A DNA stretch of 64,000 nt, taken from assembly GCF_000495915.1 (NCBI RefSeq), contig NZ_AOFQ01000019.1, positions 1 to 64,000 of the forward strand, given 5' to 3'. The notes beneath the pieces are model-generated. The model saw only the letters and a list, made by a program, of their open reading frames with translations. It did not search any database and was not told the origin of the DNA. A program made the translations under genes and the position numbers. Positions 56,347 through 64,000 of this stretch are shown in pieces; the stretch's first letter is position 1, and each line of letters begins with the position of its first letter. This DNA comes from Stutzerimonas chloritidismutans AW-1 (GTDB lineage: Bacteria; Pseudomonadota; Gammaproteobacteria; Pseudomonadales; Pseudomonadaceae).

Positions 56347-56820
56347 ATGTCTAGCATTGTTATCCCTCAAACCACGCGGAACAGGTATCTCAGTGGGATT
56401 GCCGCTCTAAACCTTCCGTCTGCCGCAGGAACTGGGGACTGGCACTTCCTACAAACTTTCTTTGTACAGAGGTCTAGACGTTCAACTGGCTTCATATGTG
56501 GCTTGGGTTGCGAAATAGATACGACAGCCTTTCTAGGTGATGTCGGTGTGTTCGAATGCTCTAAGCTGTTAAAGAGCTTGGATATAGAATTCGTAGGCGA
56601 TGCGGCATACTCTGCAAACCACACACGAGCTGTAGCGGACCTAGTTATCGCTGCAATCCGCATTGGGCGTAATGTGGATCATCTATGCATTGATGATTGG
56701 CTACCCAAAATGTCTGATAAAGAAAGACTAATAGCTATGCTGCAGCAGGCATACTCAAATATGAATGAAGAACTGCGGCAAGCTCTCAACGTCTGGGTTC
56801 TGAGTAATTTACCTAAATAA
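56347..56820 (+). CDS. Unknown 157-aa protein linked to tniQ
   Basis: Soluble protein with RYLSGIAALNLPSAAGTGDW near its start, then TTAFLGDVGVFECSKLLKSL and a helical C-terminus. I associate the N-terminal pattern with conserved island proteins accompanying nucleotidyltransferase-type genes, but none is here and the link is uncertain. Same strand as tniQ, 112 bp after it, with similar low GC. Function unknown. Confidence 0.5.
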   Translation: MSSIVIPQTTRNRYLSGIAALNLPSAAGTGDWHFLQTFFVQRSRRSTGFICGLGCEIDTTAFLGDVGVFECSKLLKSLDIEFVGDAAYSANHTRAVADLVIAAIRIGRNVDHLCIDDWLPKMSDKERLIAMLQQAYSNMNEELRQALNVWVLSNLPK

Positions 56821-57110
56821 ATTTGCGAAATTTGCTTAGGGCGGTACGAGGCCGCACTAAGCGATTACTACGCACCTCGGGTGGTGAGGTAAAGGAATAA
56901 ATACTTCGCAAGCTGACCTTCCGCGCGGTGGAAGGCAGATCGTAGATCTGCTGCCTGCACCGGCTATCTTTACCATGCGTTTCATCTCGAAAGGGTTCAG
57001 AACCTACGCTGATGTAACAGACCGAGCTAGACGTCTGACCGGCTGCAACCGGCCAAATGCTGCCTCCGGCAGCTACCGACCAAAGCCTCCACAGAATTCC
57101 ATCCAAATAC

Positions 57111-58034
57111 TCATTGGCGCCTAGCCCACGGGGCAAACAGGGCGCGCAGCAGGCGGGATAAGAACTTGGGTACATCAATCTCGGCGATCAGCAGAGCTGA
57201 AAAGATGAGAGCTGCACCGGCCAGGGTTCTTCCATCCAAGGTTTCGCCAAGGAGCATCGCTCCCGCGAATGCTGCGAAGATGGGCTCGAACAGGTAGGTC
57301 AGGGCTACTTTTTCTTCTTCGAGATACTTCTGCGCAGCACTCTGAACCGCGTACATGAAGGCTGTGGCGAGCAACGCGCAGAACAGAACTCCTTCCCAGA
57401 AGGAGGAATCCATTGGGGCCCATTCGGCCCTAGCGTCGAAAAGTGCAGCAAAAAGGCATCCAGTAGCGCAGGTAGCCAGCGCAGTGATGACCGTAAGCAT
57501 CGAGTCGTACTTATGCGAGAAGAAGCCAACCGTGAGCACATATGCGGCAAAAAAGACTGCACAGCACATGATCCAGATGTCACCTGGATTCAGAGTAAGC
57601 CCGGCCCTCGTAACGATCAGATAGAGCCCTGTCAGCGCGACGGCGCAGCAGAGCCAGATTCGAGGCTCGACGCGCTTCCGAAAGAGAGCCCACTTGAAGA
57701 CCGGGATGAGCAATACATCCAGGCCAGTGATGAAGGCGGTGTTGGTGATGCTGGTGTGCTGAAGCCCGACAGTCTGGAAAATGTTACCCAAACACAAGGG
57801 TAGACCTATGGCCACGCCGGCCAGGAGCGTTTCTTTGTTGATCAGTTTCAGCCGTCTGAAAAAGATCACGCAAAGCACTAGCGTAGCGAGTGCGAACTTG
57901 TACCCCAGGAATACGAAGGGTGACCCGTCCGCAACACCCACTTTGGTGAAGGCAAACGAAATCCCCCAGAACGCGGTTCCGAGGATTAACAGGCATAGAT
58001 ATGTCTGACGAACAGGCATGCGAAAACCATCCAT
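57111..58034 (-). CDS. EamA/DMT-family inner-membrane transporter
   Basis: 307 aa (or 302 from ATG 58019) with ten predicted TM helices in two EamA repeats: GISFAFTKVGVADGSPFVFL in the first, ALTYLFEPIFAAFAGAMLLG-E in the second. A metabolite or drug exporter; substrate cannot be told. No operon partner. The 290 bp downstream (56821-57110) contain no gene. Confidence 0.85.
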   Translation of the reverse strand: MDGFRMPVRQTYLCLLILGTAFWGISFAFTKVGVADGSPFVFLGYKFALATLVLCVIFFRRLKLINKETLLAGVAIGLPLCLGNIFQTVGLQHTSITNTAFITGLDVLLIPVFKWALFRKRVEPRIWLCCAVALTGLYLIVTRAGLTLNPGDIWIMCCAVFFAAYVLTVGFFSHKYDSMLTVITALATCATGCLFAALFDARAEWAPMDSSFWEGVLFCALLATAFMYAVQSAAQKYLEEEKVALTYLFEPIFAAFAGAMLLGETLDGRTLAGAALIFSALLIAEIDVPKFLSRLLRALFAPWARRQ

Positions 58035-58254
58035 TCAAATTGGAGTGGTTAGAGCATGCGGAGAGGCCGCAAGAAAGCCCGAGTTTGCCTTCAATCTCTT
58101 CTCTAACGTTAAGGCAAGTCGGTAAAGCGCTTTCATCTGCCGCTATTAATCAATTTGGGGCAGCAGGCTGTCAACAGGTGCTACAAACCAGTCTGCAGCA
58201 AGCTGCCATCGACAGATGGCTACAACATGGCACCCGATGCACTGTCGCCAGCTT

Positions 58255-58306
58255 CCGCTTCTGGCCGGTAGTCGCCGTTGTGAAGACGGCTTTCGGCCAG
58301 AAGCGG
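58255..58306. repeat. Inverted-repeat element left of yegP
   Basis: Perfect 13-bp arms CCGCTTCTGGCCG/CGGCCAGAAGCGG, 26-bp loop containing a smaller GCCGT/ACGGC dyad. A related element lies at 59005-59056. Confidence 0.65.
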
Positions 58307-58400
58307 TCGATCACATCCGAGCAGGGAAAAGCGGCTATTAAGAATACTCAGCCGCCCATCTCAACGAAATGCCCAAGTGATTTTGAACAGACTGAAGCGA

Positions 58401-58736
58401 TTAATTGCCCACCTCAACAACCTTAGCGTCGGGTGCGTGGTTTTTCACCGACTCGATACCCTTGTCGCGTGAGGCTTCGGAGGCATATGACTGGCTCGTC
58501 CCGACTACTTGGTGATTACCCGCCTTAAGGTTGAACATAAACTTGTCAGCCCCGCTGGCCTTACGCTCGTAGCGTGCATCATCAGGCGCATTTTTTTTGA
58601 CTGACTCGACTCCATTTAGACATCCAGACTTATCCTTGTAGCCCTCGCTGGCCAGAATTGCTTGGCCATTGTTGGCTTTGAGCCGAAAACGAAATTCACC
58701 CGCTTTGTCGTTGTATATTTCAAACGTCCCAGACAT
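58401..58736 (-). CDS. yegP: YegP-like DUF1508 protein
   Basis: 111 aa made of two DUF1508 repeats: FEIYNDKAGEFRFRLKANNG...SEGYKDKSGCLNGVESVKKN and FMFNLKAGNHQVVGTSQSYA...GIESVKNHAPDAK. Small soluble protein, role unclear (stress-linked in some bacteria). Flanked on both sides by related inverted-repeat elements. Confidence 0.88.
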   Translation of the reverse strand: MSGTFEIYNDKAGEFRFRLKANNGQAILASEGYKDKSGCLNGVESVKKNAPDDARYERKASGADKFMFNLKAGNHQVVGTSQSYASEASRDKGIESVKNHAPDAKVVEVGN

Positions 58737-59127
58737 ATAGCTATTCCTTATTTTTGGCTTTCATGAGATCCATCGATATCGCTGCGGTCCAAAAAATGAC
58801 TGTTTGCCCATTAGAAATATGGTTTCTGTGTGATGCTAGCCAGGCAAAATCGATGCTCCAGCTTCAGTAGAACTGCATGACAAATGCACCATACCCCAAG
58901 AGCTAAACCAGATTTTTGAACAGTCAAAGTATAGACACAGATCTCAACACGGCTCGATTTCTTCGTCGAGTGAAGAGCCCAGCTTTTGCAGAGATATCCG
59001 AGCGGCTGCTTTTGGCCGGGAGGTGCCTGTCGTAGCAGGCTGAAACCGGCCATAAGCGGCAGTCTGTTGAGCTAACCATCTTTGGACAGCATTTAGGCTG
59101 AACAGCCCGCAGGAAAGGTGGCGCGTG
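58737..59127. other. 391-bp gap with one repeat element
   Basis: No gene; the only structure is the imperfect inverted repeat at 59005-59056. Confidence 0.5.
59005..59056. repeat. Inverted-repeat element right of yegP
   Basis: Imperfect arms (GCTGCTTTTGGCCGG versus CCGGCCATAAGCGGC) around a CCTGTCGTAGCAGG dyad; same design as 58255-58306. Confidence 0.55.
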
Positions 59128-59628
59128 TCAGCTATAGGAGAATGGATTTAATCTCACGCTTGGCCTATTGGCCGGAAAAACTGTTGCACTGAGCTTTACT
59201 TCTCGTGGAGGGCGTCCACCTAAGATGATCAGAATCGGTTCTCGACACGAGTATTTGGAGTTTGTAGCGATGGATCGCATGGTATGCATATCGGGGCCGC
59301 TTGGTTCCGGTGATCCGCCAGGATGATAGTGCCACTCACCGACATAGTGAAAACCTTCATCCCAACGCGCGGCGAGCAATTCTCTCAGCCCAATTGTTCC
59401 GCGTTGGAAGGTGACTGAGCTGCTGATTGAGTCCTTGGGGTGTGATGTAATTTCCGAGATAAGGGCAACGCTCCCGTCGCTACTGTACTTCCCTATCAAA
59501 ATGCCGCCCGTTTCGTGCGTTCCTGCCCGGACACAGTCACTTACCATCTTACTTAAGGCTGCAGCCTCAAAGGTCACAGTGTATGGGGCACCGGGGCTCG
59601 AGAATGAGAGCGGGACAGAGTTCTTCAT
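59128..59628 (-). CDS. JAB/MPN metalloprotease (Cap3-like)
   Basis: 166 aa with a JAMM zinc site: Glu in THETGGILIGKY and VGEWHYHPGGSPEPSGPD (H-x-H, Ser, Asp). Such proteins remove ubiquitin-like modifiers; in type II CBASS (Cap3) and related defence systems they partner an E1-like enzyme, as here. Its start overlaps the stop of the E1-like fragment (ATGA), so the two were cotranscribed. Intact, but its partner is broken. Confidence 0.8.
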   Translation of the reverse strand: MKNSVPLSFSSPGAPYTVTFEAAALSKMVSDCVRAGTHETGGILIGKYSSDGSVALISEITSHPKDSISSSVTFQRGTIGLRELLAARWDEGFHYVGEWHYHPGGSPEPSGPDMHTMRSIATNSKYSCREPILIILGGRPPREVKLSATVFPANRPSVRLNPFSYS

Positions 59629-60138
59629 TTTGCATGCTCGACTGTGCCGTCCGGCATTTGCCGGAAATACTCGTAGTGCCTTCCTGGACTCAATACGGCC
59701 CTACGGATGAATTTGCTACCAATCGCTCCCCATAGCTGAACATCATCGGCGGTCGCAGGGAATACGGCATGCCAGCATCCGATACCTTCGATCTTTTCGT
59801 CTAAGTCGTCGAAGGTCGGGGTGGGAGAGGCTGAGAATTGGGCCTTGGCATCTATGGCTGGAAAGCTCGATTCGGAAGCGGCATACGCGAAAAGGCCTTC
59901 CGCTCGCCACGTCATAGCTAGGCTCACAAAGAGCTTTTCACTCTGCCAATCGAACGAAGCCAGAGCATCCAATACTTCATCGTCGCCCGTGCAGTCGACA
60001 ATCACATCATAGCTTCTGACTGCTTGTTTGAGCTGTTCGCTATGGGGCGGAAACACGGTATCAAACGCCCTGACCTTTGCATCGGGCATGCATCCGTTGA
60101 GGTGCGCAGCAAGAGCCTTGGCTTTCTTGTGCCCCACC
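59625..60138 (-). pseudogene. C-terminal part of a ThiF/E1-like adenylyltransferase, cut by IS21
   Basis: About 171 residues: VGHKKAKALAAHLNGCMPDA, YDVIVDCTGDDEVLDALASF, LFVSLAMTWRAEGLFAYA. These match the second half of an E1/ThiF Rossmann domain and its C-terminus. The ATP-binding GxGxxG half and any E2 region are missing because IS21 copy 2 begins at 60140; the open frame continues into the IS and is not native there. Non-functional as an activating enzyme. Confidence 0.75.
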
Positions 60139-60333
60139 GTGTTGGCGCTGATGGAAAATTGACCCACCCTGCCGATTGAAATTTGACCCAGGGCGGATTG
60201 CTGATTTTGTTACCAGCAACTGTGGATAAGTCTACCAGCGCAGCTGCTTTTGAACCCACTCCCTCGCTGTCCCAGTTCAGCTGTTGAAGACCTGCCACAT
60301 GCAGCCATGCAGCAGGCCGTCGTCACCATGAAA

Positions 60334-61137
60334 TCAGAACGACTCATCGTCCTCCGGTTCCTGGCCGCCCTTACGCTTTCGCTCCCGTGATTTGATCTTG
60401 GCCTGGGCCGCCAAGCTACTGTGTTGCAGGCGATAGGACTCGTTACCGGTTTCGACGATGTGGCAGTGGTGGGTCAGCCGATCCAGCAGGGCGGTGGTCA
60501 TCTTGGCGTCGCCGAACACGCTCGACCATTCGGCGAAGCTCAGGTTGGTGGTGATCACCACGCTGGTGTGTTCGTACAGCTTGGACAGCAGGTGAAACAG
60601 CAACGCACCGCCAGCCTGGCTGAACGGCAGATAACCCAGTTCGTCGAGGATGACCAGATCCATGCGCAGCAGTGCCTGGGCGATCCGCCCGGCTTTGCCG
60701 TCGTGTTTTTCGCGCTCCAGCAGATTGACCAGATCGACCGTGGAGTAGAAGCGCACGCGCTTGCCATGCCGGGTGATGCCGGACACGGCCAGCGCGGTGG
60801 CTAGGTGGGTTTTACCGGTGCCTGGCCCACCGATCAGCACCACGTTCTGCGCGGTGTCGGTAAAGGCCAGGCTGGCCAGCTCGCTGATCAGGCGTGCGTC
60901 GGCGCTAGAGGCGTTGAAATCGAAGCTGGCCAGATCGCGGTGCATCGGCAGCTTGGCCATGTTCATCTGGTGGCTCACCGAGCGCATGGCGCGATCTGTG
61001 TGCTCTTGTTCCAGCAGGTGTTCGAGCAGCCACTTGGACGAGGCTGTGTTCGACTCACCCTGTGCAGTTAACTCCGCCCAGGCCGTGGCCATGCCGTGCA
61101 GGCGCAGCTCCTTGAGTTCCGCCATCAAATCACGCAT
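60334..61137 (-). CDS. istB: IstB-like ATPase (copy 2)
   Basis: Encodes the same 267-aa protein as the gene at 28146-28949, with intact Walker [12 protein letters not shown] and Walker B motifs. Intact second copy, so either element could act in trans on the other. Confidence 0.92.
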   Translation of the reverse strand: MRDLMAELKELRLHGMATAWAELTAQGESNTASSKWLLEHLLEQEHTDRAMRSVSHQMNMAKLPMHRDLASFDFNASSADARLISELASLAFTDTAQNVVLIGGPGTGKTHLATALAVSGITRHGKRVRFYSTVDLVNLLEREKHDGKAGRIAQALLRMDLVILDELGYLPFSQAGGALLFHLLSKLYEHTSVVITTNLSFAEWSSVFGDAKMTTALLDRLTHHCHIVETGNESYRLQHSSLAAQAKIKSRERKRKGGQEPEDDESF

Positions 61138-62638
61138 GACCGACCTCCTCGGCCTGGCCACGCAGGCGGTCGTAGCGCGCCGTGTTAGCGACGGGGGCTT
61201 CCTTGAGCGACAAGTGGGTTTCGACGCTGGGTGGTGGTTCGGTCGCGGCCAGGCGCGCCACGACATTGAGGATGTGTTCGGCGCTCAGGCTGCCGCTCTC
61301 CAGTACCAGCTCAACGGCTACCAGCACGGCATCGAGCCCGGCGACCGGTACGGCAGCCAGAACTTGCGCCATGATCCGGTCACCGCCGGCATGACGCCCC
61401 AGACCGTGCTTAAGCTGACGCAGCGGCGCCGGCAGATCAGCAAAGGGCGCGCCGTTGCGCAGCGCACCGGGCTTGCGTTCGATCAGCGGGAGGTAGTGCT
61501 GCCAGTCATAGCTGACCTGGTCGCGATCCAGCAAGCGGACATGGCTGGCGATCAGCGCGTCGTCAGCCACCACCTCGATTCGCGTCGGATACAAACGGCT
61601 GCTGACCCACTTACCCGCGTACTCACACGGCACCGAGTAGCGGTTGCGCCCGACGCTGACCAAGCAGGTGCTGGAGACCCGCGCAGGCCGCTCGACGTAA
61701 CCGTCGAATGGCGCTGGCACAGGCATCAGTTCAGCGCGCTCCAACTCAAGCACTTCGGCCACACTCAGCCCGCTGTATTGAGGGTGCGTCAGCTCGTTCC
61801 AAAGCGCGCGGCAGCGCTGGCCCAGCCAGGCATTGAGTTCCTCGAAGGAGTGAAACTGACAGTCCTGGGCGTCTAGCCAGATACGCCTGCGGCTGTCTTG
61901 CACGTTCTTTTCAACGATGCCCTTTTCCCAACCAGCGGCGACGTTGCAGAAGTCCGGATCGAACAGGTAATGCGCGCACATCACCGCAAAGCGTGCATTC
62001 ACCGCCCGGCCTTTGCCCTTATTGACCTTGTCGACGGCGGTCTTCATGTTGTCGTAGATGCCCCGGCGCGGCACGCCGCCCAAGGCGCCGAACGAGCGTG
62101 TATGGGCGTCAAATAACATCTCATGGCCCTGGCTCGGATACGCCACAAGCCAGAACGCACGGCTGGCACACAGCTTCAGATGTGCCACCTGCATACGCCG
62201 GTAAATGCCGCCGACCAGCAAGCCTTCCTCGCTCCAGTCAAACTGAAACGCCTCGCCAAGAGCAAAGGTCAGCGGCACAAAGGCCTGCGACGCCTTGCCC
62301 TGTCCCCCTCGCCAGGCACGGATAAACGCGGTGAGCTGGCTGTAGCCACCGTCATAACCATCGGCTTTGATTTGCGCCAACAGCGCCTTGGCACTGCGCC
62401 GCTGTTGCTTGGGGCGCAGCGAATCGGCTTTTAGCGCCTGCTCTAGCGTGACGTGAAAAGGGCTGAGTTTGTTAAAGATCGCGCGGCGTTGGTACACCGG
62501 CTGCTTGGCCTCAGGTGCTCTGACCCACTTGCGAATCGTGTTGCGCGCCAGCCCGGTGCGCTTGGCTATCTCATGCAGCGACAGCTTGTCGCGGAAATAC
62601 ATCCGCCGAATTTTGCCCATCATTTCCATACTGATCAC
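61130..62638 (-). CDS. istA: IstA-like transposase (copy 2)
   Basis: Encodes the same 502-aa protein as the gene at 28942-30450, with intact HTH and DDE region. Overlaps istB by 8 bp. Confidence 0.92.
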   Translation of the reverse strand: MISMEMMGKIRRMYFRDKLSLHEIAKRTGLARNTIRKWVRAPEAKQPVYQRRAIFNKLSPFHVTLEQALKADSLRPKQQRRSAKALLAQIKADGYDGGYSQLTAFIRAWRGGQGKASQAFVPLTFALGEAFQFDWSEEGLLVGGIYRRMQVAHLKLCASRAFWLVAYPSQGHEMLFDAHTRSFGALGGVPRRGIYDNMKTAVDKVNKGKGRAVNARFAVMCAHYLFDPDFCNVAAGWEKGIVEKNVQDSRRRIWLDAQDCQFHSFEELNAWLGQRCRALWNELTHPQYSGLSVAEVLELERAELMPVPAPFDGYVERPARVSSTCLVSVGRNRYSVPCEYAGKWVSSRLYPTRIEVVADDALIASHVRLLDRDQVSYDWQHYLPLIERKPGALRNGAPFADLPAPLRQLKHGLGRHAGGDRIMAQVLAAVPVAGLDAVLVAVELVLESGSLSAEHILNVVARLAATEPPPSVETHLSLKEAPVANTARYDRLRGQAEEVGHA

Positions 62639-62867
62639 CCTGTGTTCTCCTGCTCAAAAATTGAGCAGAAGCAGTTGAACACCTGGGTCAGTTTTCAGTC
62701 GGCAGAACAGCCTCTACTGGGTCAGTTTTCGGTCAGCGGCAACAATGTTGATCTCCAGGTTCGCGCCGACGGGGTGGGCGCGGCGAGGTGAAAGTCACAG
62801 CGATGCCGCATAATTGTAGGGCGTGTGCGGGAGGTCGAGTTCCGACCGGGCGTCCGCTGCCGTGTTG

Positions 62868-62903
62868 ATACGATCTATTGAAATATATATTGATAAATCG
62901 TAT
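62868..62903. promoter_or_regulatory. AT-rich operator upstream of the BigR-like gene
   Basis: ATACGAT/ATCGTAT arms 22 bp apart enclose an AT-rich core with TATTGAAATATATATTGATA, the kind of dyad bound by BigR/SqrR-type ArsR repressors. 31 bp before the gene start. Confidence 0.55.
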
Positions 62904-62933
62904 TGTCAAATCCACCTGACCCACCTGAACAAA

Positions 62934-63272
62934 ATGGCCCACATGGCAGAAATCGATATCGAAACGCTTCGTCGCAGTGCCGCGGACGCCTGCGGCTTGC
63001 TGAAAGTGCTCGGCAACCCCGACCGCCTGTTGTTGCTCTGCCAGCTGACCCAGGGCGAGCACTGCGTGGGTGACCTCGCCAGTGCGACGGGCATTGTGCA
63101 GCCGACCCTGTCGCAGCAGCTCACGGTGCTGCGCCATAACGGCTTGGTCAGCACCCGACGCGAGGGCAAGCAAGTGCATTACAGCATCGCCAGCCCTCAA
63201 GCGATGGAGGTTATGCAGGTGCTTTACCGGCTTTACTGTCAGCATCCCGAACGCGAGGAACCCTCGGCATGA
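62934..63272 (+). CDS. bigR: ArsR-family repressor, BigR/SqrR-like
   Basis: 112 aa from ATG 62934 (ATG 62943 also possible). Winged helix [29 protein letters not shown]. Cys in LLLLCQLTQ and in LYRLYCQHP match the two Cys that form a tetrasulfide/disulfide in BigR and SqrR in response to sulfide. Overlaps the YeeE-like gene by 4 bp. It should repress this sulfur operon. Confidence 0.78.
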   Translation: MAHMAEIDIETLRRSAADACGLLKVLGNPDRLLLLCQLTQGEHCVGDLASATGIVQPTLSQQLTVLRHNGLVSTRREGKQVHYSIASPQAMEVMQVLYRLYCQHPEREEPSA

Positions 63273-63700
63273 CGATTGACTGGGCACATTTCACACCGTG
63301 GTCCTCGCTCGCAGGGGGCGCGCTGATCGGTCTTGCTGCGACCTTATTTATCCTGTTGAGCGGGAGAATCGCGGGCATCAGCGGCGTGATCGGCGGCTTG
63401 CTGCGGCCAGGCAAAGGCGATGTGCTCTGGCGTGTTGCATTCATTGCCGGGCTGGTGATCGCGCCGGTGCTGTTTCAGGCCGCGTTCGAGCAACCAGACA
63501 TCGAAGTAGAGGCGAGCACCTTGACGCTGATCGCGGCTGGTGTGTTGGTCGGGATCGGCACGCGGTATGGCTCCGGTTGTACGAGCGGGCATGGCGTCTG
63601 CGGGTTGTCGCGACGGTCGCCGCGCTCGCTGGTCGCGACGGCCGCGTTCATGGCCAGCGGCTTTCTAACCGTGTTCGTCATCCGCCACCTGCTGGGCTGA
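63269..63700 (+). CDS. YeeE/YedE-like membrane protein (PmpA-like)
   Basis: 143 aa with four hydrophobic helices and the family motif [26 protein letters not shown], whose Cys residues carry thiosulfate or sulfur in YeeE-type transporters. Second gene of the bigR operon, typical of sulfide-responsive bigR-pmpAB clusters. Confidence 0.85.
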   Translation: MTIDWAHFTPWSSLAGGALIGLAATLFILLSGRIAGISGVIGGLLRPGKGDVLWRVAFIAGLVIAPVLFQAAFEQPDIEVEASTLTLIAAGVLVGIGTRYGSGCTSGHGVCGLSRRSPRSLVATAAFMASGFLTVFVIRHLLG

Positions 63701-63709
63701 GGAGTTGCC

Positions 63710-64000
63710 ATGAAATTGCTGAGCGCCTTTGTAGCGGGGCTGGTTTTCGGCCTTGGCCTGATCCTGTCAGGGATGGCCGATCCGTCCAAAGTGATCGCCT
63801 TTCTCGATCTGGCCGGGCCGTGGGACCCCTCGCTCGCGTTCGTTATGGGCGGTGCGATTGCGGTCGCCAGTGTCGGGTTCTATTTCGCCTCCAAACGGTC
63901 CCGGGCGGTGCTGGGAGATATCATGCGAATGCCCACCGCCACCCGGATCGATCGCCCTCTTGTACTGGGCAGCCTGGCATTCGGAGCGGGATGGGGGCTG
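63710..64000 (+). CDS. YeeE/YedE-like second half (PmpB/DUF6691-like), partial
   Basis: Starts MKLLSAFVAGLVFGLGLILSGMADPSKVIAFLD after GAGG and runs off the window (97 codons seen). Partner of the preceding gene; together they equal one full YeeE-type sulfur transporter. Confidence 0.82.
   Translation, partial: MKLLSAFVAGLVFGLGLILSGMADPSKVIAFLDLAGPWDPSLAFVMGGAIAVASVGFYFASKRSRAVLGDIMRMPTATRIDRPLVLGSLAFGAGWGL

Larger units (their letters stand above)
60140..62744 (-). mobile_element. IS21-family element, copy 2
   Basis: Same 2605-bp sequence and orientation as copy 1 at 27952-30556. Left flank is the E1-like gene; right flank is the promoter region of the ArsR gene. No matching direct repeat at its two ends. 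Confidence 0.92.

Noticed and set aside
58001-58426. 141-codon plus-strand frame before yegP
   Set aside because: It covers the start of the EamA gene and a repeat element, and has no recognisable domain.

Overview
The window looks like accessory DNA from a gammaproteobacterium of the Pseudomonas/Stutzerimonas lineage. The signs are an MvaT-type H-NS protein, small PtrA-like periplasmic proteins, an OprD-family porin beside a czc operon, and pseudomonad-style copABRS, cusCBA and czcICBA genes. No rRNA or tRNA gene, replication origin or core housekeeping operon was seen. Almost everything is mobile or metal-related, so this reads as a mosaic genomic island. Family names come from recognising the translated sequences by eye; no database search was run.

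Left part (about 0.2-10.9 kb): a truncated sigma-54 regulator remnant (RtcR-like N-terminus), then an integrase/excisionase pair with a divergent XRE regulator and a cluster of four operator-like palindromes. Next is a 5.6-kb module of two overlapping giant tyrosine-recombinase-like genes (1037 and 833 aa). It faces a divergent protein made of four tandem helix-turn-helix units, and a perfect 34-bp palindrome lies in the shared intergenic region. A truncated HigA antitoxin and several small unknown genes follow.

Metal block 1 (11-27.7 kb): an ACR3/SBF-type permease, a dsbB-dsbA-methyltransferase operon, a CDF metal transporter cut in two by an IS30-family element (exact reading frame recoverable), a PtrA-like protein, the czcICBA Co/Zn/Cd efflux operon, a divergent OprD-family porin and the czcRS two-component system.

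Central block (27.9-62.7 kb): two apparently identical, directly repeated 2.6-kb IS21-family copies, exactly 32,188 bp apart, bracket a copper/silver island. It holds a YHS-containing Cu(I) P-type ATPase, a cusCBAF operon with small periplasmic proteins, a copS-type kinase, an unusual ATP-grasp-like protein, a DUF305 membrane protein, a Csp-like four-helix Cys-rich protein, a copA-(small)-copB-cytochrome c operon, a PtrA-like protein, and copR lying 10 kb away from copS. Behind these sit an MvaT paralogue, an orphan TniQ-like gene, a DMT transporter, yegP, and an E1/JAB ubiquitin-like conjugation remnant cut by the second IS21 copy. The right edge (62.9-64 kb) is a BigR-like ArsR repressor with a YeeE/YedE (PmpA/PmpB-like) pair, the last one running off the window.

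The unifying signal is regulatory. Nine copies of a 14-bp box close to TTACA-N4-TGTAA lie upstream of most metal operons on both sides of the first IS21 copy. The natural inference is that CzcR and/or CopR control one dispersed metal regulon: efflux from the cytoplasm (P-type ATPase), periplasm-to-outside export (Cus, Czc), oxidation and sequestration in the periplasm (CopA, CopB, Met/His-rich proteins) and Cys-rich storage (Csp).
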